Assembly: GCA_002841975.1 (NCBI GenBank)
Contig: PHBQ01000006.1
Span: 1-53,458, forward strand
Reading direction: 5' to 3'
DNA length: 53,458 nt
From: Candidatus Cloacimonetes bacterium HGW-Cloacimonetes-1
GTDB lineage: Bacteria; Cloacimonadota; Cloacimonadia; Cloacimonadales; Cloacimonadaceae
Part shown: positions 45,688 to 53,458 of the stretch, piece after piece
Position numbering within the stretch: the stretch's first letter is position 1
How the letters are laid out: every line of letters begins with the position of its first letter
Translations under genes and position numbers: made by a program
The notes under the pieces: generated by a model
Told to the model about the DNA's origin: nothing
Seen by the model: only the letters and a program-made list of their open reading frames with translations
The model's database searches: none

Positions 45688-45910
45688 AACTTTCTCCATC
45701 CGGATCTGGACATCTCCATAATCCGATATAATCTATAGCTTTACTCGTTTTATGATTATGGCATATTTGTCAAGCATCACGTTTAAGGTAGCCCCTCCCA
45801 GGATATGCGGAGCAGGATGCCGATGCTGCTGAACTCCATGCCGGTTGTTACACAATTAATGGGTGACTTCAAGAAAGCTATTGACGAAATAGCATTCTCT
45901 CTTGCAAGGT

Positions 45911-45932
45911 TATACTGGAGTACGATCGTACT
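45911..45932 (+). promoter_or_regulatory. Possible -10 box and operator palindrome of mtnA
   Basis: TATACT at 45911-45916 is followed 2 bases later by a perfect 14-bp palindrome, AGTACGATCGTACT (45919-45932), directly before the GGAG and ATG of mtnA. A TTGACG lies 24 bases upstream of the hexamer, too far for a normal -35. The palindrome lies where a repressor would block initiation. Confidence 0.4.
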
Positions 45933-45945
45933 TATGGAGTAAATT

Positions 45946-46989
45946 ATGCAAATTAATGGTAAAGAATATAGATCGGTATGGTATGAAGACAATCGTGTTT
46001 TCATGATCAATCAAAACCTCTTGCCCTTCCGCTTTGAGATTGCGTCTTTTGGCAGTTATGAAGAGGTAGTGGTAGCCATTCAAAACATGACGGTACGGGG
46101 TGCACCAGCCATCGGAGCCGCAGGCGCCTATGCCATGGCACTTGCCACAGCTACAGCCCCGGAAGACAAATACCGCAGCTATCTGCGCCAGGCACATGCC
46201 GCCTTGATCGCTGCCCGGCCTACAGCCATCGACCTCAATAACGGGGTTAGCTATGTTTATGAAAATGCCCTCAAGTTTATCCCGGATGTCGTGCATTCAC
46301 GGCAGGTGGCAGAACTGGCATCGATCGAATTTGCCAACAAGAGTGCCGAGGATTGCCGACGCATCGGGATCATCGGTCAGGAAGTCATTCCAGACGGAGC
46401 CAGGATCCTGACGCATTGTAATGCCGGAGCATTGGCAACCGTGGATTGGGGAACTGCCCTCTCTGCAATCCGGATGGCACACCGCAAGGGCAAGAAACTC
46501 TTTGTCTATGTCAGCGAGACCCGTCCCCGCTTTCAGGGTTCGCGCCTCACAGCCTTTGAACTGGAACAAGAAGGGATCGAGCACACCATCATTGCCGATA
46601 GTGCTTGCGGATTTTACTTTTGGAAAGATGCGATCGATCTCGTGATCACGGGAGCAGACCGCGTCTGCCTGAATGGAGACATTGCAAACAAGATCGGCAC
46701 CTATGAAAAGGCAGTATTGGCAAAAGAACACAAGGTCCCTTTCTATGTTGCCGCTCCGCTCAGTACCTTTGATTTTACCTGCAATCACGGGACGGACATC
46801 CCGATCGAGATTCGCAGCGAGGACGAGATTAAAATGTTTGGTGACACCTTGATAGCCAATCCCGGCAGTAGTGCCCTCAATCCCTCTTTTGACATTACTC
46901 CCGCCAAATACATCAACGGGATCATCACTCACAGAGCCATCTTCAAGCCCAAAGAAGCAGCTCAAAAGATCCAATCCGATCTGAATTGA
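45946..46989 (+). CDS. mtnA: S-methyl-5-thioribose-1-phosphate isomerase
   Basis: MtnA converts methylthioribose-1-phosphate to methylthioribulose-1-phosphate in methionine salvage. The 347-residue protein has MTVRGAPAIGAAGAYA, the catalytic Cys in LTHCNAGALATVDWGTAL, VSETRPRFQGSRLTA and the catalytic Asp in ITGADRVCLNGDIANKIGTY. GGAG precedes the ATG by 7 bases. The MTA/SAH-deaminase gene starts 20 bases after its stop, and smpB follows that by overlap, so the three are one transcript. No mtnP, mtnK, mtnB or mtnC is nearby. Confidence 0.96.
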   Translation: MQINGKEYRSVWYEDNRVFMINQNLLPFRFEIASFGSYEEVVVAIQNMTVRGAPAIGAAGAYAMALATATAPEDKYRSYLRQAHAALIAARPTAIDLNNGVSYVYENALKFIPDVVHSRQVAELASIEFANKSAEDCRRIGIIGQEVIPDGARILTHCNAGALATVDWGTALSAIRMAHRKGKKLFVYVSETRPRFQGSRLTAFELEQEGIEHTIIADSACGFYFWKDAIDLVITGADRVCLNGDIANKIGTYEKAVLAKEHKVPFYVAAPLSTFDFTCNHGTDIPIEIRSEDEIKMFGDTLIANPGSSALNPSFDITPAKYINGIITHRAIFKPKEAAQKIQSDLN

Positions 46990-47009
46990 AGCGTTGCGCA
47001 GAGGTCCTT

Positions 47010-48338
47010 ATGAGTAGTAAAATTTCCACGGTAGATCTGATCATCAGCGGAGGAACCATCCTCTGTATCGATCCGGAGATGCGAGTCCTGAAAAACCATA
47101 ATATTGCCATTCAAAATGGCATAATCAGGGATATATACCCCACAACATCAGCCATCTATGAAGCCGCAGAAACTATTGATGCACAAGATTGCATCGTCAT
47201 CCCCGGATTGATTAATGCCCATACCCACGTCCCCATGACTTATTTTCGGGGTCTGGCAGACGACCTGCCCCTGGACACCTGGCTGCGGAATCATATCTGG
47301 CCTGCAGAAGCCAGGCACGTGAGCCCCCGCCTGGTCTATGACGCCTCTTTGCACGGAGCTGCGGAGATGATCAAAAACGGAATAGTACTACTCAATGACA
47401 TGTACTTTTTCTGTGAGCAAACCGCCCAAGCACTAACCACCATCGGGATGCGTGGCATCCTGGGGGAAGCCGTGATTCAAGCGATGATGAGTGCAGACGG
47501 AATCCACAATATCGGTAAGCAAGCCTTGCAGTTACGAACGCAATTTGCCGATAATCCTTTGATCGATTTTGCCCTCAGTCCACATTCGATCTATACTTGC
47601 GACCGTTCTGTTTTGGAGAAATGCACAGATATAGCCCTCTCCCATGATATGATGATCCACATGCATCTCTGCGAGACCAAATCCGAATCCGAAAATTGCC
47701 TGAAGGAACACGGAATCAAGCCCGTATTCTACCTGGACCAAATCGGCCTTTTGAAGGCACATGCCGTGATGGCTCACGGGGTATGGATAGATGAAGACGA
47801 GATGGAATTGCTGGCCCATCATGGCAATAGCATCATCACCTGTACAGACAGTAACCTCAAGCTCGTTTCCGGGATTGCACCCTTGCAGCAATATGCAGCG
47901 CATGGAGTCAACGTCTGCATGGGTACCGATGGAGTGGCGAGTAACAACAATCTGGATATGCTCTCCGAAATGGATATCACCGCCAAGATTCACAAGATCA
48001 CCACCGGCGATCCTTCCTTTTTGCCGGCATCCGATGTGCTGCGCATGGCAACTATTAACGGGGCAAAAGCGTTGGGACTGGAAGCATCTATGGGTTCTCT
48101 GGAGATCGGGAAGAATGCCGATGTGGTATTGCTGTCTTTGGATGCTCTAGAGACGCAGCCCCTATACAATCCATATTCCCATGTCGTCTATGCGATGAAT
48201 TCAAATTGTGTGCGGGACGTAGTTATTGCCGGAGAAATCGTGCTCCAAAACCGTGTATTGACCAAGGTCGATGAAGCAGAAATCATCGCCACAGCCAAAA
48301 CCTACCAAAAACAGATAGCAAGTGAACAGGAAAAATGA
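47010..48338 (+). CDS. mtaD: 5-methylthioadenosine/S-adenosylhomocysteine deaminase (MtaD-like amidohydrolase)
   Basis: This 442-residue metal-dependent amidohydrolase deaminates MTA and SAH to their inosine forms. The zinc motif is in INAHTHVPMTYFRGL, followed by the family signature ADDLPLDTWLRNHIWPAEA, the metal His in MIHMHLCETKSE, VMAHGVWID and the Asp in CMGTDGVASNNNLDM. GAGG lies 5 bases before the ATG at 47010, which is chosen over the TTG at 46986. With mtnA next door, it suggests a salvage route through methylthioinosine. Related guanine or chlorohydrolase deaminases are less likely given the signature. smpB overlaps its stop by 4 bases. Confidence 0.9.
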   Translation: MSSKISTVDLIISGGTILCIDPEMRVLKNHNIAIQNGIIRDIYPTTSAIYEAAETIDAQDCIVIPGLINAHTHVPMTYFRGLADDLPLDTWLRNHIWPAEARHVSPRLVYDASLHGAAEMIKNGIVLLNDMYFFCEQTAQALTTIGMRGILGEAVIQAMMSADGIHNIGKQALQLRTQFADNPLIDFALSPHSIYTCDRSVLEKCTDIALSHDMMIHMHLCETKSESENCLKEHGIKPVFYLDQIGLLKAHAVMAHGVWIDEDEMELLAHHGNSIITCTDSNLKLVSGIAPLQQYAAHGVNVCMGTDGVASNNNLDMLSEMDITAKIHKITTGDPSFLPASDVLRMATINGAKALGLEASMGSLEIGKNADVVLLSLDALETQPLYNPYSHVVYAMNSNCVRDVVIAGEIVLQNRVLTKVDEAEIIATAKTYQKQIASEQEK

Positions 48339-48769
48339 AATCAATAAAGAATCGTAAAGCCCTACATGAATATTTTGTAATTCAGCAGTTCGAAGCAGGA
48401 ATTGTCTTACGCGGCACCGAGATCAAGTCTATCCGGGCCGGACAGATCAATTTTAAAGACAGTTATGCCAAGATTGAGAACGGTGAATGTTGGCTGATGA
48501 ACTTTCATATCAGCCCTTGGGAAAAAGCATCATTCTTCAATCATGAAGCAGAACGCAAGCGTAAACTATTGATGCACAGAAGCGAAATCCGCAAGCTCAA
48601 ATCCAAAGTGGAAGAGCTGGGAATGACCCTGATCCCGCTGGACATATATATCAATGCAGAGGGCTTGTGCAAGCTCAGTATCGCTTTGTGCAAAGGTAAG
48701 AAGTTCTACGACAAACGGGAAACCCTGCACAAGAAAGATCTGGAACGGGAACGCGAGAGAGAAAAATAG
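48335..48769 (+). CDS. smpB: SsrA-binding protein SmpB
   Basis: SmpB carries tmRNA to stalled ribosomes in trans-translation. The 144-residue length is normal. The conserved start NRKALHEYFVIQQFEAGIVL, GTEIKSIRAGQINFKDSY, FHISPWEKASFFNHEAERKR, RKLLMHRSEIRKL and KGKKFYDKRETLHKKD are all present, with the basic C-terminal tail needed for decoding-centre binding. Its ATG overlaps the mtaD stop. The tmRNA gene itself is not in the window. Confidence 0.97.
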   Translation: MKSIKNRKALHEYFVIQQFEAGIVLRGTEIKSIRAGQINFKDSYAKIENGECWLMNFHISPWEKASFFNHEAERKRKLLMHRSEIRKLKSKVEELGMTLIPLDIYINAEGLCKLSIALCKGKKFYDKRETLHKKDLEREREREK

Positions 48770-48799
48770 CGTCAATTCCGTTTCCGAAACTGACGCTAT
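48766..48799. terminator. Bidirectional-type hairpin between smpB and the VOC gene
   Basis: ATAGCGTCA (48766-48774) and TGACGCTAT (48791-48799) pair perfectly over 9 bp, with a small upper stem GTTT/AAAC. On the minus strand the stem runs into TTTTT, so it ends the VOC-gene transcript well. The + strand has no T-run. The smpB stop codon lies inside the stem. Confidence 0.75.
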
Positions 48800-48802
48800 C
48801 AT

Positions 48803-49192
48803 TTATAACGTGATTTCTACTTTCATGCGATCCGGATCTTCAAAGAAGACAGCATAGCTATCCTCTCCACCGGCATGAGGATGCCGATCCGGATAAAGTA
48901 TAGTGACTCCTCGACCTTTCAATTCTGCAGTAATACTATCTACAAATTCCCTATCCCCGGCATGAAATGCCAGATGATTGAGTCCGCTGCGACAGCGGTG
49001 GTATGGAATATCCAGATACTTCTCTTCGGTCTGTACCAACACAATATAGGTATCATCTTTGATATAGCTGATGCCCTGATCCCATTCTTGAAATACGCTA
49101 TAGCCCAATCTGGACAATAGCCAACCCCAAAACTCGATACTGGTGGGCAAATCCCGAACGTAGATCTCGATATGATGTACTACTCCGGTCAT
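48803..49192 (-). CDS. VOC (glyoxalase/bleomycin resistance) superfamily protein
   Basis: This 129-residue protein has the paired beta-alpha-beta-beta-beta fold of the vicinal oxygen chelate family: VHHIEIYVRDLPTSIEFW at the start, LNHLAFHAGDREFVDSITAE in the middle and SYAVFFEDPDRMKVEITL at the end. The His and Glu positions for a metal centre (VHHIE, LNHLAF, KVEITL) are present, so it may be an active lyase or dioxygenase. The substrate is unknown. The ATG at 49192 lies 2 bases after the stop of the thioredoxin-like gene, so its translation is probably coupled to it. Confidence 0.85.
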   Translation of the reverse strand: MTGVVHHIEIYVRDLPTSIEFWGWLLSRLGYSVFQEWDQGISYIKDDTYIVLVQTEEKYLDIPYHRCRSGLNHLAFHAGDREFVDSITAELKGRGVTILYPDRHPHAGGEDSYAVFFEDPDRMKVEITL

Positions 49193-49194
49193 GT

Positions 49195-50691
49195 TTATTT
49201 GAGAGCCTTTAAAGCATTGACCCAAGTATCCAGCTTCTCATCCAAATCATCGGTAAAGCCCTTTTCTTCAAAGCGGATCTTACCTTCGGCATCGATCACA
49301 CAGATAAAAGGGATGCCATCAAAATCATAGCTTTGGGACAGATCGTTGGTACCCATAAGCAGGGTCATGCCGTAGGCTTTGGTGGCAAACTGTGCTTTGG
49401 CTTGTTCCGGTTCACGTTCCCAGACGTTGATGGAATAGACTTTGACGCCGGCGGGCATCTTCTTTTTCATCCAGTTATCCAGGACAGGCATCGCGCGTTG
49501 ACAAGGACTGCACCAGGTAGCCCAGAAATCGAGGATAACGATGTTGCCTTTTTGATCGGCAAGCTTTACCATATTCCCGTTTGCATCCGGAAGTTCCCAC
49601 ATATATGCATCTTTGCTGATTATGTTTTTGAGGGCTTCATCACGGCGACCTTCGGCTCCATTGTCCCATTTGAGTTTTGCTTCATACATCATCTTCAGCC
49701 ATTTTTGTCCGGCTGTGGACAGTACTGTCCATTCTTTATTGCTTTCGATGTATTTGAAGGTGATTCTGTCTTCACGTACCAAAGTAGCAATGTAGTCGAT
49801 AGCGCGATCATAGTTGTTTTTGGAGATATTCAGGCTGATCAGGAGGGGATAGCGATCGCGGTTGTCGAGTTCATCTTTATTCTGCTGAAAATAGGTATCA
49901 ACTTCTTTCCAATTCTCTGTTTTTTTCAATAAGTCTAAATAGTAGTAGGTATAGATTTTAGAGCTATCCGCAGGGCTGACTTCACCGGCTTTTACGGCAG
50001 CAGAGATCAAGCTGGGGAATGCCACTTTGAAGGCACCGAGGCTTTTCGATTCAGTTGTGAAAGCCACTATCAAGTCCGGTGTTAACCAGCCGGCAGGCAT
50101 TGCTCCGGCTTGGATCAGATACTTCTCGGCATTGGAATAGTCTTTTTTCCAATTGTACATTTGGTACATGGTATAGACGGTATAATCCTCTTTGGGGAAT
50201 CTCTTTTCCATCTCCATCAGGATTTTGACGTCGGATTTGAAATCTGCTTCCAGCTTGGCTGGATCGTCCACAAATCCTTCCTGGGGGTTAAAGAGGCCAT
50301 GATTGTAGGCAGTTGCTACCAATTCGTAACCCCACATCTTTTTGGGATTCTTTTTTACTATCTGTCTGCCTTCGACCAAGCTCTGATATTTATCATCCAA
50401 AATCCGAGCCCACAAGTAGTGGTATTCTTTGGATTTGGGCTTTTGAAGGTGTAGATTTGCAAAATAAGTAAGGCAAGCTTCGGGATCCACCATCTGCCAT
50501 ACGTCCTGGATATTGCTGAGGTCGTCTACATCTGTAGTTTTTGCAATATATTCATTTATCAAAATCTGTGCTTCTTCAGCAGACTGGGCTTCACGGATAC
50601 GAGACGTAAACTCGTCACCAACTTTGGTGGCAAAAGCGAGTGTGGTCATCATGAGGATCGCTAAAAGTGCGATCAATTTTGGTCTGTGCAT
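49195..50691 (-). CDS. Exported TPR-like protein with C-terminal TlpA/ResA thioredoxin domain
   Basis: This is a 498-residue protein. A signal peptide (PKLIALLAILMMTTLAFA) precedes about 320 residues of helical, TPR-like repeats (ECYLTYFANLHLQK-type pairs, YTVYTMYQMYNWKKDYSNAEKY). The thioredoxin-like domain (about 360-498) has the redox motif WCSPC in ILDFWATWCSPCQRAM, the cis-Pro in FDGIPFICVID and the strand VKVYSINVWER. It is probably a periplasmic thiol-disulphide reductase tied to a protein partner through the repeats. GGAGG lies before the ATG. The VOC gene follows at 2 bases. Confidence 0.88.
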   Translation of the reverse strand: MHRPKLIALLAILMMTTLAFATKVGDEFTSRIREAQSAEEAQILINEYIAKTTDVDDLSNIQDVWQMVDPEACLTYFANLHLQKPKSKEYHYLWARILDDKYQSLVEGRQIVKKNPKKMWGYELVATAYNHGLFNPQEGFVDDPAKLEADFKSDVKILMEMEKRFPKEDYTVYTMYQMYNWKKDYSNAEKYLIQAGAMPAGWLTPDLIVAFTTESKSLGAFKVAFPSLISAAVKAGEVSPADSSKIYTYYYLDLLKKTENWKEVDTYFQQNKDELDNRDRYPLLISLNISKNNYDRAIDYIATLVREDRITFKYIESNKEWTVLSTAGQKWLKMMYEAKLKWDNGAEGRRDEALKNIISKDAYMWELPDANGNMVKLADQKGNIVILDFWATWCSPCQRAMPVLDNWMKKKMPAGVKVYSINVWEREPEQAKAQFATKAYGMTLLMGTNDLSQSYDFDGIPFICVIDAEGKIRFEEKGFTDDLDEKLDTWVNALKALK

Positions 50692-50760
50692 TATTCCTCC
50701 ATGGATTTCTTTACGTTTGTTAGGAAAATTCTGTTGTTTATTCCGTCAATGTCTATTTCC

Positions 50761-50849
50761 TGCTTACTTAGTTGTGGCTATGATGTGGCTATGCCGCCCC
50801 ATGAATCATAGGGAGGCATAGCCACATCATAGCCACATCTCAATAAGCA
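50761..50849. repeat. Long palindrome, copy 2
   Basis: Inner arms 50773-50795 and 50815-50837 pair perfectly over 23 bp and match the arm of the 24826-24916 element (TGTGGCTATGATGTGGCTAT). The outer arms TGCTTA/TAAGCA pair after an imperfect middle. It lies in the 5' region between the methyltransferase and thioredoxin-like genes. Confidence 0.9.
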
Positions 50850-50864
50850 AGCACTAAGGTTCAT

Positions 50865-51566
50865 TTAGCTCCGATATGCCAGAAACAGCTTTCTGCCACG
50901 ATCACGGATCCGATCGATATGGACATCAAATCCCAAATGAGCAAAGCTCTCACGGAATTCATCATCTGTCCACATTCCCAGTTCCAGATGCTCCAGAAAG
51001 TGCTCTGTACCTTGCGGAGTTGCTACTACATGTTGCATATCCAAAATCGAGACGCCATCTTTAGCAAGACTGGTGCACACTCTGGCGATTTTCAGATCCG
51101 GTTCATCTACCGTGAGCAGATTGACATTGCCCACCCGATACTCTTCCTTACTGTGCCATGGCTCTATCAGCATCACGCCATTAGGTTTGAGGTGTTTGGT
51201 GAAATTCATCAATGTCCGCTGCATATTTGCAAGCGTCAGTACATGCCCGATCGAACCAAAGAAGCAGGTAATCACGTCAAAGGTTTCGTGCAGATCAAAA
51301 TCAGTCATGTCGGCTTGGGTGAAGTGGAGATCCGGGTTTCTATCCTTGGCAATGAGCAGGAGTTCCGGACAGATATCCATTCCCTGACAGGAAAAGTGTT
51401 CTTTCAAACACTTCAGGTGCATTCCGGTCCCGCATGCGACATCCAGTAGGCTTTTGCGCCCATGCTCCATGAACGGATTCAGAGTATTTATCACAGCCTC
51501 TGTTTCGGCTTCATAGTCCTTGAATGAGTACAGTTTATCATAATACTTTGCCATACGGCTATACAT
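50865..51566 (-). CDS. Class I SAM-dependent methyltransferase
   Basis: This 233-residue protein has the Rossmann motif I in LLDVACGTGMHLKCL, motif II acidic residue in CQGMDICPELL, DMTDFDL and the motif IV region DVITCFFGSIGHV. It resembles the small-molecule or UbiE-like methyltransferases. The substrate is unknown. The start MYSRMAKYYDKLYSFKDY is typical of this subfamily. AGAGG lies 8 bases before the ATG. It follows the VWA gene by 49 bases on the same strand, so it may share its transcript. Confidence 0.88.
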   Translation of the reverse strand: MYSRMAKYYDKLYSFKDYEAETEAVINTLNPFMEHGRKSLLDVACGTGMHLKCLKEHFSCQGMDICPELLLIAKDRNPDLHFTQADMTDFDLHETFDVITCFFGSIGHVLTLANMQRTLMNFTKHLKPNGVMLIEPWHSKEEYRVGNVNLLTVDEPDLKIARVCTSLAKDGVSILDMQHVVATPQGTEHFLEHLELGMWTDDEFRESFAHLGFDVHIDRIRDRGRKLFLAYRS

Positions 51567-51615
51567 CTGTCTTACCTCTCTTACACAATTTGTATGTTAA
51601 TCAATGAACAAGATA

Positions 51616-53457
51616 CTATAATAAACCCCACCGGCGACGAAAAAATAGCTCTGTACAAAAGCTCAGGATAAAGAGGCTCAGAATATACCACTTTTTATAG
51701 AGTGGGATCTCGTTGCGGATTGTTACTTGCTCCCGAGTAGGGGGGAGCGGAGTGAAGGCAGGTAAACTGTTCTGATCCAGCATTTTCCCTCCACTTTCCC
51801 AGGCTATCCAAGAGAGGAGAGGCAGATTGTAATCAAAGTCCCGGGATTCGACTGATGATTCCGCGATATAGAACTTTCCGCCGGTCTTATTACCGCTATC
51901 TTTATCGAGGATTTCAAAACGATAGGTACCGGCCTTGCTGAAAGAAGTACTCGCACCGAAGTCATTGCCGTCCAGAGTCATATAGTCGGCAAAAACGGAT
52001 TTGTTTTCGGGATCAAAGATCTCTAAACGGGGATTGATATCGAGCTTTGCCTGCCGGATGGAATCTTCTACCCTGAGGCGGATATTGACGCTTTCGCCAC
52101 GGAAATAGCTATTGTTGTAGAGGGCGTTAAAATTGTTTGTAGAGAGGTTTCCGAGCCACGTGACAGCACCGGTGATGAGCTTTTGATAAGAACTCGAGGA
52201 GCTTTGCATTTGCCAGCGCCAGAGGTTGAGCACCGGGATGGCAATAGCTTTGCCGGTAGGGCCGGACATCAGCACCAGGGCAGGGGATTTTTGGGGGTTG
52301 TCCATGGTAATCGCAGTGATAGTGCCAGATTTGGCAACTACGTAATAATAATCCAGAGGCGGGATGTTGGCTTGTTCGGAGGGATCAATCCGGAGCATGG
52401 GGTAGTTTTGGGATTCAGCTTGCCAGCGCATAAATCCTTGATAGGAACTGCTGACATTGGACTTCTGGATGGGCAGGGAGTTTAGTTCATCGATCGGTGC
52501 ACCTTGATAGAGAAGTCCTATTCCTTTGGCCTGAAGTGCTTGGATCTGGTTTGCTAAATTTGCCCCCAAACGCAGTTCACCATTATTGATGATGATGATC
52601 ACGCTGAGGTTGGAGTTTTCCAGAGTACTGACGGGTTTATTTCCGGTGCTGAGCTGACCGTTTATAGCACTGTAGTGGCTGATTGCCCAGCGGGGATTGG
52701 TGGAGATGGCATCGATGATAAATTTGTTGTCCCAACCGGGTTTATCCGAGATAATGATAATCCTTTCTTTTTCGCTTTGAATCTCGATAGCTCCCGGGAA
52801 GGAGTTATTGTTCAAAGTCCGTTCTTTGGCGTTGGGAGCAGATACTTCTACACTATAGCTATAAAAACCGGTTTGCGAAAAGCGCTGGTGGAAGTCCACA
52901 AGTTGTGTATATTCGGTATTGAAAATCACTTTCTGCACTGCAGCTTGCTTGCCATTTATCTTCAGGGTTACGGTGGCTGTTCCTTTCCAATTGTCTGCTT
53001 TGATCTCACTACGGATGAGAGTTGGTTCATTGCGATAGCCCTGACGATTGTTATTCACAGACATCACAGCCAAATCCTGGTTTTGGACTACTGCAGTATC
53101 GGCGATGGTGATGAAAGGTACATTGAGTTGTTTGATGATGCTCAGGTCTTCATCTTTGAGCCAGGCATCCGTACCCAATACGACAGTTCGGATCCGTTTG
53201 TGTTTTTTTGCCACATAGGCCAAGGCGGGTGCGAGTAGTGAATTGTCCTTGTCTTTACTGATTCCATTGGCAAAATCGTAATCCGTGACTTTGTAACCCT
53301 TGTCCCGGTACTTGGCGATAAGATTGTCTAAATGGGGCTGGAGATAATCTTTCTTGGATTGGTCTGTTGTCTTGAGGTTCATACTGCCGGATACGTCTCG
53401 CAAAACTATTACTTCCGACACCTCTGTCCGCTGATGGATATAGTACAAAATCGGGCT
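51616..53457 (-). CDS. VWA-type membrane protein, 5' end cut by window
   Basis: The frame is open to the window edge, and the TTG at 53448 is internal. The visible 613 residues start with a von Willebrand A-like segment containing the MIDAS motif DVSGSM (VIVLRDVSGSMNLKTTD) and later TVVLGTDAW. Several Ig-like segments follow. A C-terminal membrane helix (KKWYILSLFILSFCTELFF) is followed by RRRWGLL. The layout resembles the BatA/YfbK-like or DUF4159-associated VWA membrane proteins that often sit beside MoxR ATPase genes. Those neighbours, if present, lie outside the window. Function is not established. Confidence 0.75.
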   Translation of the reverse strand, partial: SPILYYIHQRTEVSEVIVLRDVSGSMNLKTTDQSKKDYLQPHLDNLIAKYRDKGYKVTDYDFANGISKDKDNSLLAPALAYVAKKHKRIRTVVLGTDAWLKDEDLSIIKQLNVPFITIADTAVVQNQDLAVMSVNNNRQGYRNEPTLIRSEIKADNWKGTATVTLKINGKQAAVQKVIFNTEYTQLVDFHQRFSQTGFYSYSVEVSAPNAKERTLNNNSFPGAIEIQSEKERIIIISDKPGWDNKFIIDAISTNPRWAISHYSAINGQLSTGNKPVSTLENSNLSVIIIINNGELRLGANLANQIQALQAKGIGLLYQGAPIDELNSLPIQKSNVSSSYQGFMRWQAESQNYPMLRIDPSEQANIPPLDYYYVVAKSGTITAITMDNPQKSPALVLMSGPTGKAIAIPVLNLWRWQMQSSSSSYQKLITGAVTWLGNLSTNNFNALYNNSYFRGESVNIRLRVEDSIRQAKLDINPRLEIFDPENKSVFADYMTLDGNDFGASTSFSKAGTYRFEILDKDSGNKTGGKFYIAESSVESRDFDYNLPLLSWIAWESGGKMLDQNSLPAFTPLPPTREQVTIRNEIPLYKKWYILSLFILSFCTELFFRRRWGLL

Positions 53458-53458
53458 G

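Overview
The window looks like a chromosomal segment of an uncultured Gram-negative bacterium, most likely a member of the Cloacimonadota or a neighbouring FCB-group phylum. This placement is inference. It rests on LPS and outer-membrane lipoprotein genes (kdsB, lnt), three secreted proteins that end in the same FlgD-like/type IX-style sorting domain, and an ordinary bacterial translation and glycolysis gene set. No rRNA, tRNA or CRISPR array was found. The genes at both window edges are cut.

Layout: 1-6084 (+) is a tightly overlapping run: lnt (5' cut), a MerR regulator, glyQ without glyS, a nucleotidyltransferase-like protein, an N-formylglutamate amidohydrolase-like protein and a sensor histidine kinase. 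6097-14929 (-) holds a flippase-like membrane protein, an RNB ribonuclease, a single-domain response regulator, a secreted beta-helix protein, a 56-residue ferredoxin with a clear terminator, gpmA, an ATP:cobalamin adenosyltransferase, a RidA protein and a histidyl-tRNA-synthetase-like protein with an altered active site.

15204-23862 (-) is the accessory island. It holds a 100-aa acidic protein, a WYL regulator, a frameshifted patatin remnant, three consecutive dynamin-family GTPases (one carrying a TerB-like domain), a terminator, and a 308-aa acidic protein built from three repeated modules. The first and last genes of the island share a 33-bp promoter-like box. This is the best candidate for an undescribed system in the window.

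23.9-25.3 kb is a repeat-rich spacer with a solo REP element, a GC-rich palindrome half-site and a 35-bp perfect inverted repeat. 25361-27350 (+) is a fba-gap glycolytic pair with a good promoter and terminator. 27534-38252 holds a small membrane protein and then a (-) run: tandem transglutaminase-like protein, 5'-nucleotidase, kdsB, a lipoprotein, mnmG (apparently starting at ACG), engB, queD, corA and a BtpA-family protein. 38794-43201 (+) has two secreted proteins with sorting domains (beta-propeller; C10 protease) around a REP-associated transposase with its flanking inverted REPs. leuS (-) follows, then mtnA, an MTA/SAH deaminase and smpB (+). The last part (-) has a VOC protein, a thioredoxin-fold lipoprotein-like/secreted protein, a second copy of the long palindrome, a methyltransferase and a cut VWA-type membrane protein.
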